23,428 nucleotides of DNA from Candidatus Bathyarchaeota archaeon (GTDB lineage Archaea; Thermoproteota; Bathyarchaeia; TCS64). The notes beneath the pieces are model-generated. The model worked only from the letters and a program-made list of their open reading frames with translations, ran no database searches and was not told the origin of the DNA. The DNA is taken from NCBI GenBank assembly GCA_026394265.1, contig JAPKYO010000048.1, positions 1 to 23,428 of the forward strand. The letters are read 5' to 3'. Made by a program: the position numbers and the translations under genes. The number at the start of each line of letters is the position of its first letter. Position 1 is the stretch's first letter. Shown piece by piece: positions 12,858 through 19,835 of the stretch.

Positions 12858-14701
12858 CCGATCACCCTGAGTTTCTCCCACATGTACGTAGAGCCAATCT
12901 CCGTTGTGAGCGCCGCGTAGAGCCTCAGCAGGTTTACAACTGCGCCGAGGTCACGCTTACTCCTCAACGTGGATACCGAGTTGATGATGCTCAGCGTCGA
13001 CTTCTTTTCATAGGCGTCGATCATACGATCGAGATCAACGTCGATATTTATCGTGGCGTCCGCTTGCTTGTCCTCTATGATTTTTATGAAGTCGACGCCC
13101 TGCCCGTTCGTCTTGATCATGTACCCCGCCGACTTCTCACCATGCGTGAGCATCAATTGGATCGTTTGAGACCCAAGTATCCTGAGAAACCTCGACGTCT
13201 CGATGATGTCTTGGACGGGTATGCTTCGCTGGCTCTCCTCAGCCTCGGCGTCGATCATCGCGTCTAGGAACGATTCGACGTGGTCCTTGATGCCGCCTTC
13301 CCTGACGTCGTCGCCCGCGTCCTTAACGAAGACGAGCTTCCCCATGACCTCCTCCGCGAAACCCCCTAGGGATAGCTTCTTTCCCACCCTCTTCTGCATG
13401 ACCCCCTCCCTGTCGAGGAACGTGTTCAGGGTCCAGAACCTGCCCATACAGTAGCTCTCCAGCTGCTCAAGCTCCTCCGGGCTCATGGAGTCGAGTCTGA
13501 AGACCGAGTGCATCTCGTCGTACTTCGTCCAGTCGCGCTGGAAGATGAGTTCCTTCGCCTCCAACCCTTCGTAGAACTCGGTCCCAGGGAAGGGCGTCGC
13601 GATGCCGAAGGCGCAGCTCATCAAACCAATATCCTTAGCGTAGGCTGGGAACTCCTTTATCGACTCCTTATCCTGGTCGGGCAAGCCTATGACGAGGGTT
13701 CCCGCGACGTTTGCGCCGTTCTCCCTCAGTATCTTCACCGCCCTCCTCTGCGTCTCGAGGGTTATCCCCTTCTTCACGCTGTCCAGTTCCTCTTGCCTAG
13801 GGCTCTCTATCCCGAGCTCGTAGTTCAGTATCCCGTTGTCGCACATCTTCGCGACTAGCTCGGGGTTCAAGGCGATGCTGTCCGGCCTCGTCATAACGGA
13901 GAAGGTCACGTCCATGTTCTTCTCGTGCAGTAGATCGCAGAGGTGATCGAGCCTCTTCGGGTCACCGATGAAGTGTGGGTCCGTGGCGAGTATGTGGAGT
14001 GGTCTTCCCCTGTGGTATCTGGAGATCTCGGACAGCTCCGCCATGATGTTTTCGGGGGATCTGAACCGCATGCAGCTCTTGCTCATGTAGGGCTCGCAGC
14101 AGAACACGCAGGTGCCCCAACAGCCCCTCGACGCCGTTATGACGTCGAACTCCCTGTCGTCGCGGTTCATCCTGTTCCTGTACTGGTGTCTCCTGAGGTG
14201 TCTGGCGGGGAAGGGGAGCTTGTCGAGGTCTTCGGTGGGGGGTCTTTCGTCGTTGTGGATGATCTGCCCCCCCACCTTGTACGAGGCGCCGACGATGTCG
14301 ATGGGGGAACCCGCACGTATGAGTTCCCTCATCGTGATCTCCCCCTCGCCGCGTATGATTATGTCAACCTGTTTGTGTGATAGCAACTCGTCGGGGACGG
14401 CTGTGGCGTGGTAGCCGCCCAGTACGGTCGTCGCCCCGCTCCTCTTCGCCTGCTCGGCGAGGCGCAAGCCCTGATCATGATCCGTCGCCGAGATCGTCAA
14501 CCCGACGAGATCAGGCTTGAACGCGTCGAGGTGGCTCTGAAAAGACTGTGTCTCGAACTCCATGTCCAGCAGCCAAATCTTCTCCACCTCCTTTTCGATT
14601 GATGAAGCGATGTACTCGAGGCCGGTTGGGATGACGTCGTGTACGAAGCCGAGTCCCCTCTTCACCCCGGGCTTTACTAGGAATATTTTCCTGAATGCCA
14701 T
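12854..14701 (-). CDS. Cobalamin-binding-type radical SAM enzyme with SCP2-like C-terminus
   Basis: This 615-residue protein has three parts. Residues 1-150 are a B12-binding-type Rossmann domain (VGLTISATDHDQGLRLAEQA, LGGYHATAVPDELL); the base-on DxHxxG motif is not intact. Residues about 185-420 are the radical SAM barrel with the [4Fe-4S] motif Cys194-x3-Cys198-x2-Cys201 in SRGCWGTCVFCCEP, followed by ELGIESPRQEELDSVKKG and GLPDQDKES, as in BchE-like enzymes. Residues about 511-600 (ADATINIDVDLDRMIDAYEK, then LRSKRDLGAVVNLLRL) resemble an SCP2 sterol-carrier domain. Members of this class methylate or cyclise unactivated carbons, including in lipids. It is coupled to a downstream beta-rich gene. 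The radical SAM call is certain; the SCP2 call is probable; substrate unknown. Confidence 0.9.
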   Translation of the reverse strand: MAFRKIFLVKPGVKRGLGFVHDVIPTGLEYIASSIEKEVEKIWLLDMEFETQSFQSHLDAFKPDLVGLTISATDHDQGLRLAEQAKRSGATTVLGGYHATAVPDELLSHKQVDIIIRGEGEITMRELIRAGSPIDIVGASYKVGGQIIHNDERPPTEDLDKLPFPARHLRRHQYRNRMNRDDREFDVITASRGCWGTCVFCCEPYMSKSCMRFRSPENIMAELSEISRYHRGRPLHILATDPHFIGDPKRLDHLCDLLHEKNMDVTFSVMTRPDSIALNPELVAKMCDNGILNYELGIESPRQEELDSVKKGITLETQRRAVKILRENGANVAGTLVIGLPDQDKESIKEFPAYAKDIGLMSCAFGIATPFPGTEFYEGLEAKELIFQRDWTKYDEMHSVFRLDSMSPEELEQLESYCMGRFWTLNTFLDREGVMQKRVGKKLSLGGFAEEVMGKLVFVKDAGDDVREGGIKDHVESFLDAMIDAEAEESQRSIPVQDIIETSRFLRILGSQTIQLMLTHGEKSAGYMIKTNGQGVDFIKIIEDKQADATINIDVDLDRMIDAYEKKSTLSIINSVSTLRSKRDLGAVVNLLRLYAALTTEIGSTYMWEKLRVIG

Positions 14702-14763
14702 TCTCCATCAATCCGATCCATAAGGGCCGTTCAGCAACGCGAATATCTGTGAAAGTTATAACG

Positions 14764-14773
14764 CATATATATG
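14764..14773. promoter_or_regulatory. Palindromic TATA box between divergent units
   Basis: CATATATATG is a perfect palindrome. On the plus strand it predicts a start near 14795, just before the structured region at 14804-14890. On the minus strand it predicts a start near 14742, giving the radical SAM gene a leader of about 40 nt that contains GGAG. Confidence 0.45.
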
Positions 14774-14803
14774 AATTTCTACCTTCATACGTACGATGTG
14801 TTT

Positions 14804-14890
14804 GCGTGGGCTTCTCCCTGTGAAGCGTATGTCCACCTAGAGGTGGACCCCTCGTAGATAAGGAGAATCATATTCTCTATACTCCCACGC
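14804..14890 (+). ncRNA. Candidate structured RNA (closing stem with three inner hairpins)
   Basis: GCGTGGG (14804-14810) pairs with CCCACGC (14884-14890), a perfect 7-bp closing stem. Inside are three hairpins: CTTC/GAAG (14811-14825), GTCCACCT/AGGTGGAC (14831-14848, 8 bp) and GAGAAT/ATTCTC (14863-14877). A TATA box at 14764-14773 would start a transcript about 9 nt before it. It is not a tRNA: there is no T-loop GTTCRA. It could be a small RNA, a 5' leader structure, or protein-binding dyads in DNA. Strand is uncertain. Confidence 0.4.
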
Positions 14891-14904
14891 GAGTCTTCAG
14901 ATTC

Positions 14905-14926
14905 AAATAAAGCGGTTCCCAACCGC
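14905..14926 (+). promoter_or_regulatory. TATA box and dyad before the SOR-like gene
   Basis: AAATAA (14905-14910) is centred 24.5 nt before the ATG at 14932. Immediately after it GCGGTT (14912-14917) and AACCGC (14921-14926) form a perfect 6-bp dyad around CCC, covering the stretch from TATA to transcription start, where a repressor would block RNA polymerase. Confidence 0.5.
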
Positions 14927-14931
14927 AAAAT

Positions 14932-15393
14932 ATGATTCGGATAAAAGACGCGATGGCTGTCCTGCTGCTCGCCGCCCTTTTCCTCCCGGTTGTCGCAGTT
15001 CACGCAAATGTACCAACCGTCCTATCCATAACCCGCCGAATCGACTCCGGCAACACGCTCATCGACGTCAAGATAAACCACTCCGACCCCACAACCAACC
15101 ACTACATAAGCCAGATATCCCTCGACCTCGACGGAACAACCAAGACATTCACAGATCTCGCAAGGGTTACCACAACCGAGGCGATCTATACCCTCAACAT
15201 CGGTGCAACTAGCCCAAACACGATAAAGGCTCAGGCAACGTGCAACCTCCATGGTCCCAGCGGATGGTTCACGGAAGCGGGTGGTACCACCGGCGGAATC
15301 ACGAGCAGTGGGGTGCCCGCCTACCCCTTCGAGGCAACAATCGTGGGCACATTGATTGCAGTCGCCGCGCTTCTCCTCGTGAGAAAGCGGTAG
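14932..15393 (+). CDS. Secreted superoxide-reductase-like protein with C-terminal sorting tail
   Basis: This 153-residue protein has a signal peptide (MIRIKDAMAVLLLAALFLPV, probably cut near AVHA). The core resembles the iron domain of superoxide reductase/desulfoferrodoxin. KINHSDPTTNHYISQISLDL mirrors the HPMTxEHHIxWIEL segment with His50 and His57. QATCNLHGPSGW carries Cys104 and His107, the CNxHG signature of the SOR iron site. It ends in a tripartite sorting signal: VPAYPFEATIV, a hydrophobic helix GTLIAVAALLL, and basic VRKR. The archaeosortase gene follows 38 nt later. The likely role is a surface-anchored iron protein acting on superoxide or carrying electrons. Not all four iron His are evident, so activity is uncertain. 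Confidence 0.7.
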   Translation: MIRIKDAMAVLLLAALFLPVVAVHANVPTVLSITRRIDSGNTLIDVKINHSDPTTNHYISQISLDLDGTTKTFTDLARVTTTEAIYTLNIGATSPNTIKAQATCNLHGPSGWFTEAGGTTGGITSSGVPAYPFEATIVGTLIAVAALLLVRKR

Positions 15394-15431
15394 CCCCAAC
15401 CTTTTACCCGGTGGGAACCCTTACTAATGCG

Positions 15432-16040
15432 ATGACGGCGACGAGAATCACGCCCCGGTATCTCGTCACATACATAGCGGTGTTTGCCGTCGTCGTGTGG
15501 ATATTCAACGTCGTTCCCTCCGAGGGCGTGGAGGCTCTCACCGCCCAGACTTCGGCTTGGGCCCTCAACCTCTTCGGTCACGCCGCGACGTGGGAACAAT
15601 CTGCAGGCTATACGACACTCGCCCTCGTCGGCCAGAACAACGTCGCTGTCTCAATCATCCGCGAGTGCACGGCCCTAAACGTCCTCGGCGTGATGGCTGG
15701 GTTAATCCTCCCCCTCAGGACTAGTTGGGTCAGACGAGCGAAAGGTGTCGCTATTGCAGGGATGTTGCTCTTCATACTCAACATTCCCCGAATCGCGCTC
15801 ACCATCTACCTCACCGCGTACGACACTTGGCCATTCACATTCATCGCAAATAGAAGCTTGGACACCTACCATTACCCGATCAGCTTCGCTTTCGGGGTCA
15901 TCGGCGTAGCGGTGACGGTCCTTGCTGTGAACCGGTGGGCGACGCCCCAGCTTTCAGAAACCCTGCTGAGCATATTTGATGGCATAACTGGTTCCGGCAA
16001 GAAAGCGAACGCTAGAACCTTGGTTGATGATCCTGAATAA
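15432..16040 (+). CDS. Archaeosortase
   Basis: From the ATG at 15432 this is a 202-residue polytopic membrane protein beginning MTATRITPRYLVTYIAVFAV. It carries the exosortase/archaeosortase active-site set: Cys79 in SIIRECTALNVLG, Arg120 in LLFILNIPRIALTIYL, and His147 in TYHYPISFAFG. The order, spacing and membrane context match the family, which cuts C-terminal sorting tails and probably attaches the protein to a lipid. The only visible substrate is the adjacent secreted protein, so this looks like a dedicated pair. The frame extends upstream to 15240 inside the preceding gene, but that part is not family-like. The catalytic role is established for archaeosortase A; pairing is inferred. 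Confidence 0.88.
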   Translation: MTATRITPRYLVTYIAVFAVVVWIFNVVPSEGVEALTAQTSAWALNLFGHAATWEQSAGYTTLALVGQNNVAVSIIRECTALNVLGVMAGLILPLRTSWVRRAKGVAIAGMLLFILNIPRIALTIYLTAYDTWPFTFIANRSLDTYHYPISFAFGVIGVAVTVLAVNRWATPQLSETLLSIFDGITGSGKKANARTLVDDPE

Positions 16041-16102
16041 TCGAACCCACACTACGGGGGTTAAGGGTTTTAGATGTTGAAATAACTGTGGAGTCGAGGG
16101 GT

Positions 16103-16432
16103 TTACTCTTCTTCTTCCTTCTTCTTCTTAGGGGCCTTCTTGACCTCGACGTCCTCTTCCTTCCTGATGCTTATTGCGATGGTGGAGACGTTCCTCTTCC
16201 CGCCGTCCTGTCCCTCGAGTTCTTCTGTCCCGATCTCGACCTCGGGCTTGGTGACACCGGATAGGAATCTGTTTCTGCAGACCTCGGCGACATCAACCGC
16301 GGTACTGATAGCCTGGCCCCTCGCCTTGAGGACGACGCCGTCTGCGCCCTTTTGGTTGAAGGCCGTGAGAACTGCCATTACGTAGGTCATTACTGGCTTG
16401 CTGCCGATGTAGATGATGCTGTCCTCTGTCAT
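16103..16432 (-). CDS. albA: Alba DNA/RNA-binding chromatin protein
   Basis: This 109-residue protein begins MTEDSIIYIGSKPVMTYVMA, the classic Alba opening with the nucleic-acid-binding Lys12 (equivalent to the acetylated Lys16 of Sulfolobus Alba). KARGQAISTAVDVAEVCRNR is the conserved helix and ISIRKEED the last strand. The C-terminus adds a charged tail KKAPKKKKEEEE not found in most Alba proteins. Alba dimers coat DNA and bind RNA. A TTG at 16441 is also in frame but the ATG is preferred; a T/A-rich TATA element (about 16464-16474) lies upstream. Confidence 0.95.
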   Translation of the reverse strand: MTEDSIIYIGSKPVMTYVMAVLTAFNQKGADGVVLKARGQAISTAVDVAEVCRNRFLSGVTKPEVEIGTEELEGQDGGKRNVSTIAISIRKEEDVEVKKAPKKKKEEEE

Positions 16433-16542
16433 GTGGATCAAGTAAACGATACTGCATAGCTTAAAAAAGTATAGAGTCCCGTTTTGAGAAGCTCTAGACG
16501 ACGCTAAACGTGGTGGCTCTTCCTTTTATGGAATATTTCCTC

Positions 16543-17034
16543 CTAAATCCCGGCGAAGATGATGGGTACATCCGCCTCTACGTTGTTTTGCGTAAATTCG
16601 GCACCAACCATGCAGCCCCATTCTCTGCAGTAGTCTCGGACGAAGCAGATCGTTGGGTCGCCCTTGACCTTCCCCTGCTTGAAGTCGATGTCGTAGTCGT
16701 TCATCATGTCGCAGACCTCCCATTGGTCCTTGAACATGACGTCGGAGACGACGAGTGGGGCCTTCGAGTAGCCGAAGGCGTTCAGTGTGAGCCTACGCCT
16801 CTTGCCGTACTGGTAGAGGTCTTCGCCGCTCTTGATGTAGATGGGGTGGTGCTCCCAGAACACCTTCCCACGGGGGAAGAAGTCGAAGCTCCAGCGCCCG
16901 ACCTGAAACTCGTGCCCCATCTCCTCTTGGGACAAGCCGAGCCACTGCAGGTAGCGGAAGCACTGGACCTCCTGATAGCTGACGAACCTCTCGCCGCGGA
17001 TGACGAATCCCATGTCGTCTCTTAGTATCTTCAA
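16543..17034 (-). CDS. Uncharacterised protein, possibly a degenerate PD-(D/E)xK-fold protein
   Basis: This 163-residue protein reads MKILRDDMGFVIRGERFVSY and then HEFQVGRWSFDFFPRGKVFW, EHHPIYIKSGEDLYQYGKRR and RLTLNAFGYSKAPLVVSDVM. The run FDFFPRGKVFWEHHP with a following R-x-x-L-x-x-x-G-Y helix recalls the core of small restriction-endonuclease-like proteins (D51, E61, then an Arg-rich helix). The usual E-x-K lysine is replaced by His63, however, so catalytic activity is doubtful. A TTG at 17034 with AGGGG upstream gives the full frame; an ATG at 17013 is an alternative. It has five cysteines. No family is recognised with confidence, and there is no operon partner. Confidence 0.6.
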   Translation of the reverse strand: MKILRDDMGFVIRGERFVSYQEVQCFRYLQWLGLSQEEMGHEFQVGRWSFDFFPRGKVFWEHHPIYIKSGEDLYQYGKRRRLTLNAFGYSKAPLVVSDVMFKDQWEVCDMMNDYDIDFKQGKVKGDPTICFVRDYCREWGCMVGAEFTQNNVEADVPIIFAGI

Positions 17035-17400
17035 GTAAACCCCTGGGAGGGCGTGGAGGGTGTGCGCGGAAAGGGTATGGAGAGGTGCTCAAACGGATGC
17101 TGGGGAATCTCGCTCCGAAGCAGAGTGGATTATCCTCCCGCCTTGAGTAGATGGAAGAACCGGAGAAAATAACACTTGCCACAACTAACGACGCAATTCA
17201 CCCCCTTTTCAAGCTGTAAAAACCCCTATCCCTACGTCCTCATCTTTATACGAAGAGCATAAACCGGGTATTGTCTGAACTCGATGAGACGTTCTTAATA
17301 TCAACGTGGCAATAACGGGGTGTCGGGCGCCCCCACCAGCCCCCGCCTTGCCTTTACCATGCATGGAAACAGTAAATACTTTACATACACATGTTAAGTC
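17035..17400. other. Intergenic region without a recognised gene
   Basis: No coding frame here has family features. The stretch holds a TATA-like CTTTATACG (about 17249-17257), a GGGCGCCC palindrome (17325-17332) within a G/C-rich run, CATGCATG, and a GTAAA-TAC-TTTAC dyad (17372-17384) that could be the promoter of the structured region starting at 17401. Confidence 0.4.
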
Positions 17401-17532
17401 TGCCCAAGCAACAGCCACCGGGGATCGAAAAGGCGCGAAGAACCCCGACGCTGACACGGAACGGTGGGCCTAAAGGCTCAGGGGGCTTAGGCTCTCAGAG
17501 ACCTCACCGGGAAGTGGAGAAATGCTTGGGCA
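17401..17532 (+). ncRNA. Candidate structured non-coding RNA closed by a perfect 10-bp stem
   Basis: TGCCCAAGCA (17401-17410) is the exact complement of TGCTTGGGCA (17523-17532). Inside are CCACCG (17415-17420) with CGGTGG (17462-17467), GGGG with CCCC (17420-17423/17443-17446, sharing one base with the previous helix), and GCCTAA (17468-17473) with TTAGGC (17487-17492). A TATA-like TAAATACTT (17372-17380) is centred about 26 nt before the first base of the closing stem. No long frame uses it. I cannot match it to RNase P RNA, SRP RNA, tRNA or a known riboswitch. A minus-strand transcript is also possible. Confidence 0.5.
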
Positions 17533-17545
17533 CTCCATTTTACTG

Positions 17546-17552
17546 AAAAAAA
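17546..17552 (-). terminator. T-run terminator of the MFS gene
   Basis: Seven A on the plus strand, i.e. seven T on the minus strand, lie 9 nt after the MFS stop codon. Confidence 0.5.
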
Positions 17553-17561
17553 TAGACGCTT

Positions 17562-18779
17562 CTAGCTGTATTTAGTCGTCTTCGGCATCGTCCACAGTAT
17601 CCCCAGTTTGAGTATCTGCGTAGCCGCGAGGAAGTACAGGACGTAGACTGGGCCGAAGCTGTTCCAGATGAGGCCACCGATGAGGGGTGAGATTATGCTC
17701 GAGACGCTCCTCGCCATGCCTATCATCCCGTACCACGAGCCGAGCAACTCCTTCGGTACCAACTCGACCGAGATGGAGCCGCTCGTAACCCCCGCCAGTT
17801 GTATGAAGCCTGTGAGGAACCCGACCGCTATCAGCGCCATGTCGCCGGGGACGTAAGCGAGGACCATGAGCCCGACGGCGTAGAGGGGGCACATGAGCAT
17901 TATCAGGTTCTTTCTCCCGAACCTGTCCGCGGAGAGGCCGACGGGCATCGCGAGAACCACGACTATTCCCCAGTAGACCGCGTCCATCAACCCGAGGCTG
18001 TAGGGGTTGGCTCCACGCATGGTCTTCGCGAAGAGTGGGATGTAGATCGCCATGTAGTTGGGGAACATGTTGGCCGAGACGTAGACAAGCCACCTCTTGA
18101 CGTGGACACCCTCCTCGAATACCCTTCCAACACCCTTCCCTATGGTGATTCCCTTGCTCCCCGAGACCCTCGGTGGGTTCGTGAAGAACTTCCAGATGAT
18201 GCCGAACGAGATGAGTATCCCCCCAACCTCAATCCAGTAGAGGGGTCTGATCCCCTGAACCGTTAAGCCTCCGAAATATGTGATGAGGAAGGCCGCGACG
18301 ATAGGGGCGAAGAGGCGGGGGAGGGCGGCAACCGTGTCACACAGCTGCATACCCGTCACGCGTTCGACGCTCTGCAGGCTGGCGCCACATATCATCGGGC
18401 ACACATTCATAGTCATCTCCCACGCGATGGTCGTGAGTACCAAGGCGGCGGCGGTCATCTCCCACGACGTCGCGGAGCCGAACACGGCGTAGCCGCACGC
18501 CATGAGCAGGAGGGCGGCCATGAGTATCCGCCTTATACCGTACTTGTCGGCGAGGACACCTACTGGCAGCGTGATCAGGGCGAACGCGATTCCGCCGATG
18601 CTGGCAACGTAGCCTAGCTGCAGAGCGGTGGCGCCGAGGGCGGTGATGTAGATTGACTGATACTGCTGCGTGAGGCCGAGACTGAAGTTCTGGACGATAT
18701 TCTTCGCCATGTTGACTTTGAAGGGGTTTTGCTGCTTCTTGACGAAGTTTATGCCCTTGTCTATGATGCTCGGCGCCAT
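17562..18779 (-). CDS. Major facilitator superfamily transporter
   Basis: From the ATG at 18779 this is a 405-residue membrane protein with about 12 hydrophobic segments. The cytoplasmic loop signatures of MFS carriers are present: GVLADKYGIRRILMAALLL between helices 2 and 3, and the related GLSADRFGRKNLIMLMCPLY in the second half. A charged central loop (NPPRVSGSKGITIGKGVGR) separates the halves. The substrate cannot be told from sequence. The frame runs to 18839, but a TATA-like CTTTTATTGG (18801-18810) centred 27 nt before 18779 sets the start. It is divergent from the RidA-like gene. Confidence 0.9.
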   Translation of the reverse strand: MAPSIIDKGINFVKKQQNPFKVNMAKNIVQNFSLGLTQQYQSIYITALGATALQLGYVASIGGIAFALITLPVGVLADKYGIRRILMAALLLMACGYAVFGSATSWEMTAAALVLTTIAWEMTMNVCPMICGASLQSVERVTGMQLCDTVAALPRLFAPIVAAFLITYFGGLTVQGIRPLYWIEVGGILISFGIIWKFFTNPPRVSGSKGITIGKGVGRVFEEGVHVKRWLVYVSANMFPNYMAIYIPLFAKTMRGANPYSLGLMDAVYWGIVVVLAMPVGLSADRFGRKNLIMLMCPLYAVGLMVLAYVPGDMALIAVGFLTGFIQLAGVTSGSISVELVPKELLGSWYGMIGMARSVSSIISPLIGGLIWNSFGPVYVLYFLAATQILKLGILWTMPKTTKYS

Positions 18780-18800
18780 AAGGGACAGGGGCACGGGGCA

Positions 18801-18848
18801 CCAATAAAAGAGTATACGAGGCACATCACCGTCCAGCAACCGTTAAAA
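18801..18848. promoter_or_regulatory. Divergent promoters of the MFS and RidA-like genes
   Basis: CTTTTATTGG on the minus strand (18801-18810) serves the MFS gene and TTAAAA on the plus strand (18843-18848) serves the RidA-like gene. Each is 26-28 nt from its start codon, so both mRNAs should be leaderless. Confidence 0.5.
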
Positions 18849-18872
18849 CCCCAACACACCCCACTAAGAGCC

Positions 18873-19325
18873 ATGTCCATAGAAGAGAAACTCAAGAAGC
18901 TCGGACTGGAGCTACCCCCGCCCCCCAACCCTAAGGGAAACTACATCGGCGCGAAGTTCACCGACAACATCGCGTTCAGCTGCGGCCAGGGCCCCTTCGC
19001 CACGACGAAGAGGGGGATGGTCGGCAAGGAGCTAACGATGGACGAGGGCTACAAGGCGGCTCAGGAGACGTGCCTCAACTGCCTCGCCCAGCTCAAGAAA
19101 CAGCTCGGAAGCCTCGACAGGATAAAGCAGGTTCTTCAAGTCATAGGATTCATCAACAGCGCCGAGGGATTCATGGACCAGCCCAAGGTGCTGAACGGCT
19201 ACACGGATCTGCTCGTTCAGCTCTTCGGTGACCCCGCGGGAAAGCCAGCCCGGGCCGCCCTTCCATTACACCACCCCGGCTGGATCGCAGTCGAGGCTTG
19301 GATGGTCGTCGAGCTCAAAGACTAG
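18873..19325 (+). CDS. RidA/YjgF-family protein
   Basis: This 150-residue protein starts MSIEEKLKKLGLELPPPPNP and follows the Rid-family layout: AFSCGQGPF early, then TMDEGYKAAQETCLNCLAQL, KQVLQVIGFINSAEGFMDQP, and a final strand GWIAVEAWMVVEL. The Arg that in RidA binds the carboxylate is present in KPARAALPL. RidA proteins hydrolyse reactive enamine/imine intermediates, but this longer subgroup is less studied, so the exact role is open. The LPxxxxVEVE ending is changed to LHHPGWIAVEAW. Its 3' end overlaps the convergent zinc-finger gene by 11 bp. Confidence 0.9.
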   Translation: MSIEEKLKKLGLELPPPPNPKGNYIGAKFTDNIAFSCGQGPFATTKRGMVGKELTMDEGYKAAQETCLNCLAQLKKQLGSLDRIKQVLQVIGFINSAEGFMDQPKVLNGYTDLLVQLFGDPAGKPARAALPLHHPGWIAVEAWMVVELKD

Positions 19326-19737
19326 GCTTTTCTTCTTTTATCTTCTCGCTCAGTTGGGCGAGTTCGAGTTCGGCGTTTGATAATATTTTTCCGAGCTTGT
19401 TGAGGCGCCAGTCGATGCGTGCCTCAATGAAGGTATCCGCGTCAGTGTAGTTCATCTTGGCTGGACAGTCGGTCATCGAGGGGTTTCCCCCGAGTTTCTC
19501 GTTTAAGTTCGTGGCAAATAGTTCATCCAGCTCGTCTTCAGGGGTCCTAGCCTCGGTGAATATCCCCGCCAGCTTGTCTCTGCACACCCTACATGAGCGT
19601 ATGTGCTTTAGCAGCCTCATCTCCGACTCTAGGCTGACCATGAAGCCGATGTACTCCGCCTCCATGTGGAGAAACGTGAGGGGCTCACAATCCTCCGCTA
19701 GGGCGGTGTACCTCCTCCCCGTGTGTGTGCTGGCCAT
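19315..19737 (-). CDS. Small protein with anti-sigma-type HxxxCxxC zinc finger
   Basis: This 140-residue soluble protein has a motif His45-x3-Cys49-x2-Cys52 in LLKHIRSCRVCRDKLAGIF, the pattern of the zf-HC2/ZAS fold of bacterial zinc anti-sigma factors. The rest is helical and acidic (ARTPEDELDELFATNLNEKL) and ends in a long coil-like helix ELELAQLSEKIKEEKPS. There is no membrane segment. Archaea lack sigma factors, so it cannot act as a classic anti-sigma; a zinc-stabilised protein-binding role is plausible. The ATG at 19737 is 26.5 nt from TTTAAA (19761-19766) and is preferred over the ATG at 19752. Confidence 0.7.
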   Translation of the reverse strand: MASTHTGRRYTALAEDCEPLTFLHMEAEYIGFMVSLESEMRLLKHIRSCRVCRDKLAGIFTEARTPEDELDELFATNLNEKLGGNPSMTDCPAKMNYTDADTFIEARIDWRLNKLGKILSNAELELAQLSEKIKEEKPSL

Positions 19738-19835
19738 GAGCCCAACCAACATCGGCCCAATTTAAAAACCACTAGGTCTCCACCGTTAAGCAGGGAAAGT
19801 TCATAAACAGACGTCGGCACGGGTTTTTGAACATC

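Noticed and set aside
14804..14890. tRNA with a 7-bp acceptor stem
   Set aside because: The closing stem is 7 bp, but there is no GTTCRA T-loop, D-loop GG or CCA-compatible end, and the arms have the wrong lengths.
16103..16140. Trinucleotide-like repeat (CTT/TTC)
   Set aside because: It simply encodes the Lys/Glu-rich tail of Alba.
17401..17532. RNase P or SRP RNA
   Set aside because: The conserved RNase P P4 sequences and the SRP helix-8 motif were not found on either strand.
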